Assembly (NCBI GenBank): GCA_025462885.1
Contig: JAOAPN010000002.1
Span: 186,001-250,000 of the forward strand
DNA: 64,000 nucleotides
Origin: Acidobacteriaceae bacterium
GTDB taxonomy: Bacteria > Acidobacteriota > Terriglobia > Terriglobales > Acidobacteriaceae
Direction of reading: 5' to 3'
Made by a program: the position numbers and the translations under genes. The notes beneath the pieces were generated by a model that saw nothing but the letters and a program-made list of their open reading frames with translations, was not told where the DNA came from and did no database searches. Below, piece after piece: positions 44,758 through 53,980 of this stretch; position 1 is the first letter of the stretch, and each line of letters opens with the position of its first letter.

Positions 44758-44870
44758 AGGTTGAGTATAGAGCTTGGGAGTTTGCGGGCGGGTTGTTTAC
44801 ACACGATGCAGGGTGGCATTGGTATGGTGGGTGTAGTTCGAATTTGAGTGCGGTAAGGGAGGTTGGGCGG

Positions 44871-46193
44871 ATGCTGTTTCCACTTCGTGTTGCGGCGATT
44901 GTGTTGGGATTTGGGGTGTCAGGGATGTGGGCGCAGACTGCCGGACAGGCGAAACGCCCGAAGGTGGTGGTGATCAGCCTGGATGCGTTTGCCGCGGAGA
45001 GTTTGCGTGATCCGCTGCTGCCCGCGCCGACCCTGCATCGGCTGATGAAGGCAGGCGTCTACGCGACCGCGATGCAGCCGATCAATCCCACGGTGACCTG
45101 GCCGAACCACACGGCGATGGTGTCGGGAGTGAACGCGAGCAAGCATCACGTCGTAGTGAATGGGCTGGTGGTGGGGCAGCGGGAAGATACGGCCCCGAAG
45201 ATTGAGCCGCACACCCCGAAGGCGCAGCTGGTGGCGGTGCCGACGGTATACGACGCGGCTCATGCCGCAGGTCTGGTGACGGCGGAGGTCGATTGGGTTG
45301 CGATCGAGAAAGCGGACGGAATTACGTGGCGGGTTCCGGAGTGGCCTGATCCCGACGGCCCAATCGAGCGGGACCTGATCGCGCAGGGAGTCGTAAGCCG
45401 GGCAGATCTGGGGCGCTTCCACAAGGGTCCATCGCAGGCCTGGCGGGACCGGATTTATACGGCTTCGGCAGCGGACATTATCAGGCAGCATCATCCGGAC
45501 CTGATGCTGCTGCATCTTCTGGCGCTGGACGGGATCGAGCATGGAACGGGGTTTGGGAACGACTCGGGGCGGAATACGATTGCGTTTCTGGACGACCGGG
45601 TGAAGGAGATCGTGGACGCGGTGCGGGAGGCCGGAGATCTGGATCAGACGACGTTTCTGATCGTCTCCGATCATGGACAGCAAAGCGTGCAGCACCAGTT
45701 GCACGCCGCCGTTCTGCTGAAGGGGCTGGCACAGCCGGCCTTCTGCATCCCGGAGAGCGGCTATGCGCTGTGCTATCAGAAGGCAGCGACGGCGGGGTCG
45801 GTTGCTGCGTTGAAGGTGGTGTTTGCGGGCAAGCCTGGAGTGCGTGCCGCGTTGAGTGCGGCGGAGGCTGCGAAAGACGGATGGCCGCTGCCTTCGGCTA
45901 CGAATCAGGGGGCGGATGTTGTGCTGTATGCCCAAAACGGGTACTCGTTTTCGGGCGGGGATACGGGCGCGTTCGTGACCGATAGCGCCAAGGAGACGGG
46001 GGCGCATGGGTATCTGAACAGCGAGCCGCTGATGCAGGCGATCTTTATCGCGTCAGGGGCAGGGATCGCGGCGAAAGGAGAGATCCCGGCGTTTCAAAAC
46101 CTGGATGTTGCGCCGACGATCGCGCGTTTGCTGGGCGTGACTTTGAAGGACGTGGATGGGAAGGCTTTGACGGGGATCTATACAGCGAAGTAA
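44871..46193 (+). CDS. Exported type I phosphodiesterase / nucleotide pyrophosphatase (alkaline phosphatase superfamily)
   Basis: 440 aa with a signal peptide (RVAAIVLGFGVSGMWAQ). Metal and nucleophile motifs are VVVISLDAFAAE (first Asp), NPTVTWPNHTAMVSG with the Thr nucleophile, LLHLLALDGIEHGTGF (Asp and His), FLIVSDHGQQSV (Asp-His) and a late GAHGYLNSEPLM (His). It hydrolyses phosphodiesters or pyrophosphates outside the cytoplasm; the natural substrate is unknown. The ATG at 44871 has aaggaggt about 9 nt upstream. It is divergent from the TPR gene. Confidence 0.9.
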   Translation: MLFPLRVAAIVLGFGVSGMWAQTAGQAKRPKVVVISLDAFAAESLRDPLLPAPTLHRLMKAGVYATAMQPINPTVTWPNHTAMVSGVNASKHHVVVNGLVVGQREDTAPKIEPHTPKAQLVAVPTVYDAAHAAGLVTAEVDWVAIEKADGITWRVPEWPDPDGPIERDLIAQGVVSRADLGRFHKGPSQAWRDRIYTASAADIIRQHHPDLMLLHLLALDGIEHGTGFGNDSGRNTIAFLDDRVKEIVDAVREAGDLDQTTFLIVSDHGQQSVQHQLHAAVLLKGLAQPAFCIPESGYALCYQKAATAGSVAALKVVFAGKPGVRAALSAAEAAKDGWPLPSATNQGADVVLYAQNGYSFSGGDTGAFVTDSAKETGAHGYLNSEPLMQAIFIASGAGIAAKGEIPAFQNLDVAPTIARLLGVTLKDVDGKALTGIYTAK

Positions 46194-46204
46194 AAGCGAC
46201 CGTT

Positions 46205-47824
46205 TTAGTGCGGGAGCGTAAGAGCCGCGTTGACGATACGGGGGAAGTGGAGGACGGCGGCCCACTCCCCGTTGCGCTCGGCCTGCCAGACGACCTGGCC
46301 GTGGAGCAGGGCTGCTGCTTCGGCGGGGCGCAGGTCGTGGTGGAAGTCGAAGTACTTGATGTCGGCAGACTGGTTGGGCTTGCCGAGATCGATGCGCGGC
46401 TCCCACTTGGTGGAGAAGATGAGGGCGGTGTCGTAGCTGCCGGGATCGGTGGCCGCCTGCTGCATCTGCTCGATGGAGAAGTTCTGGACGGGAAAGACGC
46501 GGAAAGGTTTATGGGTATAGCCGATCTCCGGGCGGGAGAGTTCTGAGGTCGCGGGCCATGCGGTGAGGACGGTGGCCTCGGGGAAGCGCCTCTCGAGCAC
46601 GCGGATGGCCTGCTGGTGGAGGACGATCATGTCGCGGTAGGTGAGGTTGTCCTCCGGGGCGAAGGCGTAGGGCGGGTTGATCCAGATTCCCGTTAGGAAG
46701 GCCGCGGCCGTCAGCGCAGCGAGCCAGAGCCAGTGCTTCCGCAGATGACTGTGCCAGATCTCCACATAGACGAGGAGGATTAGGGGATAGAGCGGCAGGA
46801 GGTAGCGGGTGAGCAGGGCTCCGCCGAGGACGGAGAAGGCGAGCCAGCTCGAGAGCAGGACGACGGCGATTCCGTAGAGCGCGGGACGGGAGATGCGCGA
46901 GGGTGGCTGGGTGGGAACCAGGCGGGTAGGGACCAGGATTGCGGCGACCGTGCAGAGCGTCGCCACAAACAAATTCATGTGGGTGGTGAGGTGCAGCAGG
47001 CGATGCCAGAGGCAGAGGAGCACGCGGTACAGAGTGAGGTTGGCGGTCGCGTTGTAGCGGAGAAACTCGGGGTTGCCGAAGACGAAGCCGGTCTGCGAAT
47101 AGTGGTATCCGTACCAGGCTGCAAGGGGCAGGATGGGGAGGAGAAGGGTGATCGCCCAGGTTATGTGGTTGCGGCTTTGCTCACGGTTTCGGCGGGAGCG
47201 GACGCAGCAAATCGCCTCCCACAGCGCGAGGGCAGCGGGGGTAACGATGGCGGTCTCTTTGGAGAGAGCCGCGAGTGAGAAAAGGGTCGCGGTCCAGAGA
47301 TAGGCGGGGAAGGAGTTGCCGACTTTGCCAGGTACGGCCTGTTTGGTTTCGAGGTAAAAGGACAGAGCCCACAGGGTGAAGGCTGCGGCGAAGATGTCGG
47401 CGTGGGCCAGAGTGCTTTGAGCGAACCAGACCGGGTAGATCGCGGTGAGCAGAGTCGTGACAGCGGCGACGGTGGGAGTTGTGAGGTTGCGTGCGATGCG
47501 GTAGACGGCAAGGAGCGCGGCGGCCGCGACCATGCAGACGAGGGTTCGGGTGCCGCTGATGACGAAGCCGGAGAGGTGCCACCATCCAGCGAGCAGGATC
47601 GAAGGCAGCGGCGGGTGGGCGTTGGTGATAGTGGTGTGTGGGATCAGAGTGCCGGTGCGGAAGAGGTCCCACGCGGCGGGAATGTAGTAGCCACCCTCGT
47701 CCCAGAAATAGGGAAGCCGGAGAAGGGTGAGATGGGATAGATAGACGGCGACGAAGAAGAGGGGAAAGAGGCTCCAAAGCGGCAGTGCCGGAGCGGGTTG
47801 GGTGGTGCGGGGGGCAGGCGGCAT
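46205..47824 (-). CDS. GT39/ArnT-like membrane glycosyltransferase
   Basis: 539 aa with about ten to twelve membrane helices and a soluble C-terminus. The first loop after helix 1 reads LRLPYFWDEGGYYIPAAWDLF, the D-E motif of GT-C (PMT/ArnT) enzymes, and THPPLP-like NAHPPLPSILLAGWW follows. Such enzymes move sugars from polyprenyl-phosphate to lipid, protein or glycan on the periplasmic face. Donor and acceptor are unknown. It converges with the phosphodiesterase gene, with 11 bp between stops. Confidence 0.85.
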   Translation of the reverse strand: MPPAPRTTQPAPALPLWSLFPLFFVAVYLSHLTLLRLPYFWDEGGYYIPAAWDLFRTGTLIPHTTITNAHPPLPSILLAGWWHLSGFVISGTRTLVCMVAAAALLAVYRIARNLTTPTVAAVTTLLTAIYPVWFAQSTLAHADIFAAAFTLWALSFYLETKQAVPGKVGNSFPAYLWTATLFSLAALSKETAIVTPAALALWEAICCVRSRRNREQSRNHITWAITLLLPILPLAAWYGYHYSQTGFVFGNPEFLRYNATANLTLYRVLLCLWHRLLHLTTHMNLFVATLCTVAAILVPTRLVPTQPPSRISRPALYGIAVVLLSSWLAFSVLGGALLTRYLLPLYPLILLVYVEIWHSHLRKHWLWLAALTAAAFLTGIWINPPYAFAPEDNLTYRDMIVLHQQAIRVLERRFPEATVLTAWPATSELSRPEIGYTHKPFRVFPVQNFSIEQMQQAATDPGSYDTALIFSTKWEPRIDLGKPNQSADIKYFDFHHDLRPAEAAALLHGQVVWQAERNGEWAAVLHFPRIVNAALTLPH

Positions 47825-47904
47825 TCGCGGCGCTCGTAATTTAGGTTAGGTGCTTACGCTGGGAATGCGGGTAATGCGGGAACAAATGCAGGTCCTTCGG
47901 CTGC

Positions 47905-47929
47905 GGGCCCACGATGATGCCGTGGGCCC
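47905..47929. terminator. Hairpin downstream of the DUF3467 gene
   Basis: A perfect 9-bp stem (GGGCCCACG at 47905-47913 with CGTGGGCCC at 47921-47929) lies 55 bp after the DUF3467 stop on the reverse strand and ahead of the GT39-like gene. A short T-stretch exists only on the forward side. It is probably a transcription stop, but its orientation is uncertain. Confidence 0.5.
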
Positions 47930-47983
47930 TTTCGTTCAGGATGACATTTTTAGGATGGATGCGGGACCTAGTGGACAGCGGTC

Positions 47984-48301
47984 TTAGTGGACCGGGCCGC
48001 CCTGGGACTGGACCTGAGGTTCGAGAGCGAGAGCGCCGAAGGTCTGTTCGTACTGGGCGAGATTGTGGCCGAGGACGTTCCAGAGGGCCTTGGCCTGCTG
48101 GGGGCTGAGGTAGACGCCCTGGAAATTGTGGAGTTTCACCTCTTCGGGGCTGTCCTGCGACATGGTGCCGAAGACGAGGAAGAAGTCCCAGACGGACATG
48201 CGAACCTGAACGGAGTTAGCGTAGCCGTCGCGGTAGTCGTCGGTGGAAGAGAGCTTGATGGCGGGCTGCGGAGTCTGGACTTCTGGCTTGGGCTGCGACA
48301 T
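47984..48301 (-). CDS. DUF3467 family protein
   Basis: 105 aa. The family pattern is clear: DGYANSVQVRMSVWDFFLVFG followed by LHNFQGVYLSPQQAKALWNVLGHNLAQYEQTFG. DUF3467 proteins are small cytoplasmic proteins of unknown function, widespread in bacteria and in some viruses. It starts close to a tRNA-Leu gene. Confidence 0.88.
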   Translation of the reverse strand: MSQPKPEVQTPQPAIKLSSTDDYRDGYANSVQVRMSVWDFFLVFGTMSQDSPEEVKLHNFQGVYLSPQQAKALWNVLGHNLAQYEQTFGALALEPQVQSQGGPVH

Positions 48302-48341
48302 GAATTCTACTTTCTGCTGAGACTAGGAGATAAAGGGTTGG

Positions 48342-48423
48342 TGCGGAGGAGGGGACTTGAACCCCTATGCCTTGCGGCGCTAGCTCCTAAGGCTAGTGCG
48401 TCTGCCAGTTTCGCCACCTCCGC
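48342..48423 (-). tRNA. tRNA-Leu (anticodon UAG)
   Basis: The reverse strand folds as a cloverleaf. The acceptor stem is GCGGAGG/CCTCCGC, the anticodon stem-loop is CTAGC-CTTAGGA-GCTAG with anticodon TAG, a longer variable arm (CGCCGCAAGGCAT) follows as in class II tRNAs, and the T arm is AGGGG-TTCAAGT-CCCCT. The discriminator is A, as required for leucine. A CCA tail is encoded (48339-48341). It reads CUN leucine codons. Confidence 0.96.
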
Positions 48424-48602
48424 TTACATCGATGCGGTACTGCCTGGCTTGCTCGATCACTCTGCCCCGGCGGTGGGACGGTCTCTGTATCGGACCAGCT
48501 TCGTGCCGGGATGAGGTGAGCGTACCGCATCCACATGTGAATTGTACGGTGTTCCGGGAGTTGGGTGATAGTCCGGGAGCGCGCCGGCGCGATCGTGCTG
48601 GT

Positions 48603-50282
48603 TTAGATCGGAAAAGGGCTCGCTCCGTCGGGGGCATTCCAATTGTATTTTTTACGAACGCTTCCAAAGCTCCATGCTTCGGGAGTGGTCTGGGTAAGCG
48701 AGTCGTTTGGGTCTACGGAAGATGGGCGCGCGGCGGCGATGGCAAAGGCTGTCTGGATGGCGGCCTTCTGTTCCGGGCCGATGGCGTCGGGGGCGGGTGA
48801 AAGAAACAGGCCCGTGCCGCTCCGGGCCAATAGGTCGAGCCACTGGGCGTTGAGGTTCCAGGGAATGTCGCGGGTGATGCCGACACAGTCGGCGTCGAGG
48901 TCAAAGAAAGTGCGGTGCTGCGGCAGCCGGAAGGCGAGGGTGTTCACGCCCATACGGCGGGTGCGCTCCCAGTCGCGGCCGGAGGTGTCGTCCCCGGTGC
49001 GCTGGAGCTCGAAGAGGCCGGCGGAGAGATGGCCGATCGTGTTGCAGCCGAGCAGCAGGGTATCGCCCGCAGTGGCGCGGATCGCCTTGTAGAGATTGAG
49101 GATGACCTCGGCGTTGGTGCGGGTGCGGTCGTACAGGTGCCAGCCGGGACGTGTCGGCGTCGCTCCCATGCCACTGCCCCATTGGCCGAGCAGTTCGTAA
49201 GTGGAGAAGTCGTGCTTGATCAGGTCATACTTCCAGTCGACAACCTGGGTGAACTTCGCGAGGGTGAGTTGAAGGGCCTCGGGAATGGTGGGGTCGTAGG
49301 CATTCGCCTCCTGGGTGGTGCCGAAACGTGCTGCGGGCAGAAGCAGATTTGCGGGGGTGGCCTGCGTGGCTTCAAGTGGCCGGATCCAGATGCCAGGTCG
49401 GACGTTGCGCTTGCGGATCTGGCTGGCGAGAGCGGCCATGTCCGGGAAGGCGGGGTTGTTGCGCCAGCCGTCGTCGATGACGGAGAAGGGGAGCGCCCCG
49501 GCGGAGGGGGCGAGGGAGGCGACGAGGTCGGTGTCGCGGAGAATGTTGTCGGCGGAGTTGTGGCCGTAGGTGTAGTACCAGTCGTTGGTGCCGTAGACCG
49601 GCTGGGCAGGGAGTCGCGGTGCGGAGCAGAGCTTTCTGCAGAAGGCAGTGATGGCTGCTGTAGGCGTTTCCCCGGGTTGTCCGGCGCGCGTCAGGATGGT
49701 GGCCGCGTTGAGCGTGCGCGGGCCGAGTAGGACTCCGCTGCCTCCGTTCGAGAGATCGAGCCAGAGGGAGACGCCTTCGGGATCGATCTGCCAGAAGCAG
49801 AGAGCGGAAGTTGCGGTGCGGACGCCGTAGGCATGGGTCAGGTTGTGCTCGTGTGCGGCGAAGTACCAGGGCAGAACGCGTTCTGGCACAAAGGAACGCC
49901 AGGCGAGCTCGCCGTAGCTACGTTCCCACGCGTCGCCGAGGTACAGAGAAGAGAGGGAGGTGCGGACCTGCCAGCGGAGGTGGACTCGGAGGAGCGGCGC
50001 TGTGGGAGCTTCGATTTGAATGCCAAGGGCATCGGCTGAAGAGTGCGTCAGGACATTGATACCGGGGGCCTGAAAGCGCTCGCCCGTTCGTGCCAGGGGG
50101 ATAGCAGTGGGACGGTTTCTGGTGAAGGGCTCAGTGTAGGCGGTGGCGCGATCCGGAGTGCGGAGGAGATTCAGGAAGGTCCCGGTTGGATGGGTTGGCA
50201 CCGCAGTGACGGGTCGTGCTGTCGTAGCGGCGAGGGCCGCTGCGCCAGTCGAAAGGAAGGTGCGACGGGAAAGTGAGGCCAA
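48603..50282 (-). CDS. Tat-exported glycoside hydrolase, alpha-galactosidase (clan GH-D)-like
   Basis: 559 aa with a twin-arginine signal (SLSRRTFLSTGAAALA). The N-terminal ~200 residues are a beta domain. The TIM-barrel part has VIDDGWRNN, VRPGIWIRPLE, YDLIKHDFSTYELLG, in which the Asp after KH resembles the clan GH-D nucleophile, and GDTLLLGCNTIGHLSAGLFELQRTGDDTSGRDW, where the Asp pair could supply the acid/base. GH27 and GH36 enzymes show this order. Substrate not determined. It is isolated, between tRNA-Leu and a divergent permease gene. Confidence 0.75.
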   Translation of the reverse strand: MASLSRRTFLSTGAAALAATTARPVTAVPTHPTGTFLNLLRTPDRATAYTEPFTRNRPTAIPLARTGERFQAPGINVLTHSSADALGIQIEAPTAPLLRVHLRWQVRTSLSSLYLGDAWERSYGELAWRSFVPERVLPWYFAAHEHNLTHAYGVRTATSALCFWQIDPEGVSLWLDLSNGGSGVLLGPRTLNAATILTRAGQPGETPTAAITAFCRKLCSAPRLPAQPVYGTNDWYYTYGHNSADNILRDTDLVASLAPSAGALPFSVIDDGWRNNPAFPDMAALASQIRKRNVRPGIWIRPLEATQATPANLLLPAARFGTTQEANAYDPTIPEALQLTLAKFTQVVDWKYDLIKHDFSTYELLGQWGSGMGATPTRPGWHLYDRTRTNAEVILNLYKAIRATAGDTLLLGCNTIGHLSAGLFELQRTGDDTSGRDWERTRRMGVNTLAFRLPQHRTFFDLDADCVGITRDIPWNLNAQWLDLLARSGTGLFLSPAPDAIGPEQKAAIQTAFAIAAARPSSVDPNDSLTQTTPEAWSFGSVRKKYNWNAPDGASPFPI

Positions 50283-50586
50283 GAAAGGTATCTCCTGTGA
50301 TGAGGAGGGTAACAGGGTAAGGGGAGGGTTTGCCGGGGAAGGCTGGGTGGCGGGATGTTACAAATAATCACAGCTTCGAAGTCACGAAGCACACAGTCGG
50401 ATGTTGCATGGTACTGCGGGGAGACAGAGTTGTCTTCCATCGTGGCAGAGCCTAGTTGCCTCTTTCTTGAACAATCTATAGATGGGATCCCGCGCTGCTG
50501 ACTGAGCCGGACGCGGGGTGGCTGTTTGCGTTTTCCTGTGGCATTGGAATCCGAAGATGCAGGGCATGAAGAGAGGTACGGAAGCG
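50283..50586. other. 304-bp divergent intergenic region
   Basis: It separates the Tat-exported glycosidase from the MacB-type permease. No gene or clear promoter pair was recognised. In-frame ATGs at 50557 and 50569 are alternative permease starts. Confidence 0.5.
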
Positions 50587-52077
50587 ATGTCGAGCAGGCG
50601 AAGCATTTTCATTGCGATCAAGGCATTGCGCCGGAACAAGCTGCAGACGATCCTGACGATGACCGGCATGACGATCGGAGTGGCTACGGTGCTGACCATG
50701 ATCGCGCTGGGCAGCGGGGCGCAACGGGCGATCCAGGACCAGGTGCGCGCGGCCGGAATGAACGTTATCGTGGTGACCTCGGGGAATTACAAGGCGCAGC
50801 AGCAGTGGACATCGTCCGGTGAGGCCGAGGAACCTGCGGCGTATCACCCGGATCGACCAACTGCTGTACCTCAGTGGCGTACGGCGATCTGGGACAGGAG
50901 CCAGGCAGCTCGACTGCGGCCGATCTTTTCGCCTGCCGACAATCCCAACCAGCTTGCTGCGCAGGCGGGACAGAACCAGGCCGGGCTGGGTGGCGCTACG
51001 ACACTGACGCTGGCCGATGCGGAGGAGATTCGGAAGGTCAAGGGCGTGCAGTACGTCTCGGCCGGAGTGCATGAGAACGTCCATGCCGGGGTGCTCGGAA
51101 CCGGCGATACCTGGTTCACGCGGTTGCATGGAGATGATGCTTCGCTCCCGGGGATCAAGCGGGCGTGGGTGTTTCCGCATGGGCGCTTCTTTACGGCGCG
51201 GGAGCAGAGCAAGGGAGAGAACGTTGCGGTGCTCGGTTCGGTCGCGAGCCAGAAGCTGTTTGGCGATGCGAATCCGGTAGGGAAGACGATCACGCTGGGA
51301 GAGCAGAAGGCCGAGGTCGTAGGGGTGATCGCGAGCAGCACCTGGATGGTGACGGCCGAGCAGGGCGACGACCAGTTCGACGCGATCTATATTCCGATCA
51401 CGACAGCCGAGCGTCTGCTGCAACGCGACTACCTGAGCACCATTACGATCACCACCGCTTCGACGGGAGATGTGACCAAGGTGCTGCGGGCGGTGACGGC
51501 GCTACTGCGGGAGCGGCATGGGATCTCTGCGACGACGCCCGACGACTTTATCGTGAGCAGCCAGGCGCGCCGGGCGTTGGGCAAGGGTGGGATGCGGACG
51601 GATATCGCCAAGGCTGTCGTGGGCAACGTAGATGGTCTTGAGAAGGTGACGCTGGATCAACTGGGAAAGACACTGGACCAGGCGAGCAGCACGATGAGCG
51701 CGTTGCTCGCGAGTATTGCGGCGGTGTCGCTGATCGTGGGCGGCATCGGAATCATGAACATCATGCTGTTGAGCGTGACCGAGCGGACGCGGGAGATCGG
51801 GATTCGTCGGGCGGTAGGAGCGCGGTCCGGAGATGTGATGCTGCAGTTCCTGTATGAATCGATTGGGCTGAGTGTCGCAGGCGGCGCGCTGGGGATTGTG
51901 CTGGGCGTGGTGGCGGCGAACTCGATCTCACGGTTCGTGCAGTGGTCGACGAGTGTTTCGTTCGTTTCGGTGCTGATCTCGTTTGGAATTTCAGCGGCGG
52001 TCGGGATTTTCTTTGGCTACTATCCGGCGCGGGAGGCGTCGCGCGTGACCCCGATGACTTCGCTGCGGTATGAGTGA
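50587..52077 (+). CDS. MacB-type ABC transporter permease (ATPase not adjacent)
   Basis: 496 aa. The N-terminal helix (LQTILTMTGMTIGVATVLTMIALGSGA) and the following MacB-like periplasmic domain are typical, and three C-terminal helices include LIVGGIGIMNIMLLSVTERTREIGIRRAVGAR and the final YYPAREASRVTPMTSLRYE. Family members power efflux or lipoprotein and peptide handling as mechanotransducers together with a LolD/MacB-type ATPase. No ATPase or membrane-fusion gene is nearby, so it must borrow one encoded elsewhere. A central Gln/Ala-rich insert (about 75-130) is unusual. Confidence 0.87.
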   Translation: MSSRRSIFIAIKALRRNKLQTILTMTGMTIGVATVLTMIALGSGAQRAIQDQVRAAGMNVIVVTSGNYKAQQQWTSSGEAEEPAAYHPDRPTAVPQWRTAIWDRSQAARLRPIFSPADNPNQLAAQAGQNQAGLGGATTLTLADAEEIRKVKGVQYVSAGVHENVHAGVLGTGDTWFTRLHGDDASLPGIKRAWVFPHGRFFTAREQSKGENVAVLGSVASQKLFGDANPVGKTITLGEQKAEVVGVIASSTWMVTAEQGDDQFDAIYIPITTAERLLQRDYLSTITITTASTGDVTKVLRAVTALLRERHGISATTPDDFIVSSQARRALGKGGMRTDIAKAVVGNVDGLEKVTLDQLGKTLDQASSTMSALLASIAAVSLIVGGIGIMNIMLLSVTERTREIGIRRAVGARSGDVMLQFLYESIGLSVAGGALGIVLGVVAANSISRFVQWSTSVSFVSVLISFGISAAVGIFFGYYPAREASRVTPMTSLRYE

Positions 52078-52353
52078 GCGTTCAGTAGGACGGAAGCCCG
52101 AGTTTGCGATACGATTGTTGCAACGTCATTAACAAATGAATGTGCTTCGGCTCGCCGGATAAGGCATTAACTCTCTATCCTGCGGCCGTGCGAAGTCCCT
52201 ACTTTTGCCGTGGTTGCAGCTTTGCATCCGGCGTTGTGTGGCAAGCGTTAACCATTGCAGTCTTCCATCACCCCGTCGTGCTGGATTCTTACAGTTTGTC
52301 GAATCGTTCGTAGTTTCGAGATCAACTTTTGAATGGATAAGGGGTGTACGGTT

Positions 52354-53934
52354 ATGGGAGTTTCCAGACGCGATTTTCTGATGCGCGTAGGTCAGGCTGG
52401 CGGATATAGCGCCGCATTTGCGACGATGCAGTCGTTGGGTTTGATGCCGATGAAGGCCGAGGCAGCATTGCCGATCACGGCTCCGGCGGGCGTAGGCAAA
52501 GGCGTAAAGCTGGTGGTGCTGGGCGGCGGCATCGCTGGCCTGGTAACGGCATATGAAGCGCGCAAGCTGGGATACCAGGTCACGGTGCTGGAAGCGCGGC
52601 ATCGTCCAGGTGGACGTAACTGGAGCGCCAAGAACGGCGACGTCGTCGAGTTTACCGACGGCACCAAGCAGAATGTGACCTGGAGCGAAGGCCTGTACCA
52701 GAACATGGGGCCGGCGCGTCTGCCCTCGGTGCATGGGACGATCCTGGGCTATTGTAGGGAGCTCAAGGTTCCACTCGAGGTGCAGATTAATACTTCGCGT
52801 TCGTCGTTCCTCCAGAACGACAAGGTGAATGATGGCAAACCTTATGTGCAGCGGCAGGCGATCAACGATACGCGCGGCCACGTAAGCGAACTACTTTCAA
52901 AGGCAATCAAGGGTGGGGCGCTGGATCAGGACATTACAGTGGAAGACCGGCAGCGCATGATTGCGTTCTTGCGCATCTACGGTCCGCTGGATCGGACGAA
53001 TGTGTACAAGGGCTCAGACCGTTCATCGATCAAACAGTATCCGGGTGCAGGGCCGCAGGACATGATCATCGACAAGGACCCGATCCCGATGCACACGCTG
53101 CTGGATGCGAACTTCTGGACCGGCATGCTGTACGAAGAGGCGTGGGACTGGCAGGCGACGATGATGGAGCCGGTCGGCGGCATGGCGCAGATTCCGTACG
53201 CGTTTGCGAAGTCGCTGGGTCCGATCGTGGAGTACAACGCTCCAGTGACGGAGATCGCGAAGACGGCCAAGGGTGTGAAGGTGACCTACACCAAGGGCGG
53301 AGCAACGAAGACCATCGAGGCAGACTACGCCGTGTGTGCGATGCCGCTGACCATCCTGCGCAAGATCAAGACCGACTTCGAGCCGGAGCATAAGCGGGTA
53401 ATTGAGAGCGCGGTCTACCGGAACTCCTACAAGCTGGCCTGGGAGTCGCCGCGTTTCTGGGAGACGGACTTCAACATCTACGGTGGCCTGTCGTTTATGG
53501 CGCAGGGACCGAACCCGGTGTGGTACCCCTCGAGCAACCTGATGTCGGAGAAAGGAATTATCGTCTCGGGCTATCAGGACGATTCGTACGAAGATTTCTA
53601 CAAGCTGACGATGGAAGAGAAGGCTGCGAAGTCGAAGGCACAGGTAGAGAAATTGCACCCGGGTAACGGTAGCAAGCTCACCAAGCCGATCTACTGCGGC
53701 TGGCGCCAGGTGAAGTGGAACGAAGGCTCGTGGATCGGCGGAATTCCGGCGAAGGACTACGACATCATTACATCTCCGGACGGGCCGATTTTCTTTGCCG
53801 GCGACCATACCAGTCACGTTGTGGGCTGGCAGGAGGGCGCGGCGGGCAGCGGACGGCGCGCAATCGAGATGCTCAGCGAAAAGGTGAAAGCTGCTCGGCT
53901 CGCCGGTGTTCATAGCGAGACCGTCTCAGCCTAG
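52354..53934 (+). CDS. Tat-exported FAD-dependent amine / L-amino-acid oxidase
   Basis: 526 aa. The twin-arginine signal is MGVSRRDFLMRVG. The FAD Rossmann site is KLVVLGGGIAGLVTAYEARKLGYQVTVLEARHRPGGRNW (GxGxxG plus the ARxRPGGR motif), followed by MGPARLPSVH. The C-terminal cofactor segment is IFFAGDHTSHVVGWQEGAAGSGRRA. This arrangement matches flavin monoamine oxidases and L-amino-acid oxidases, which turn amines into imines with release of H2O2. The ATG at 52354 is preferred over 52333 since it follows ggggtg and places RR near the start. The exported RidA encoded 46 bp downstream would hydrolyse the imines. Confidence 0.92.
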   Translation: MGVSRRDFLMRVGQAGGYSAAFATMQSLGLMPMKAEAALPITAPAGVGKGVKLVVLGGGIAGLVTAYEARKLGYQVTVLEARHRPGGRNWSAKNGDVVEFTDGTKQNVTWSEGLYQNMGPARLPSVHGTILGYCRELKVPLEVQINTSRSSFLQNDKVNDGKPYVQRQAINDTRGHVSELLSKAIKGGALDQDITVEDRQRMIAFLRIYGPLDRTNVYKGSDRSSIKQYPGAGPQDMIIDKDPIPMHTLLDANFWTGMLYEEAWDWQATMMEPVGGMAQIPYAFAKSLGPIVEYNAPVTEIAKTAKGVKVTYTKGGATKTIEADYAVCAMPLTILRKIKTDFEPEHKRVIESAVYRNSYKLAWESPRFWETDFNIYGGLSFMAQGPNPVWYPSSNLMSEKGIIVSGYQDDSYEDFYKLTMEEKAAKSKAQVEKLHPGNGSKLTKPIYCGWRQVKWNEGSWIGGIPAKDYDIITSPDGPIFFAGDHTSHVVGWQEGAAGSGRRAIEMLSEKVKAARLAGVHSETVSA

Positions 53935-53980
53935 TTGTTTTGTTCCCCACTAATGATTTGAGTACGACAGGAGATTTGCG

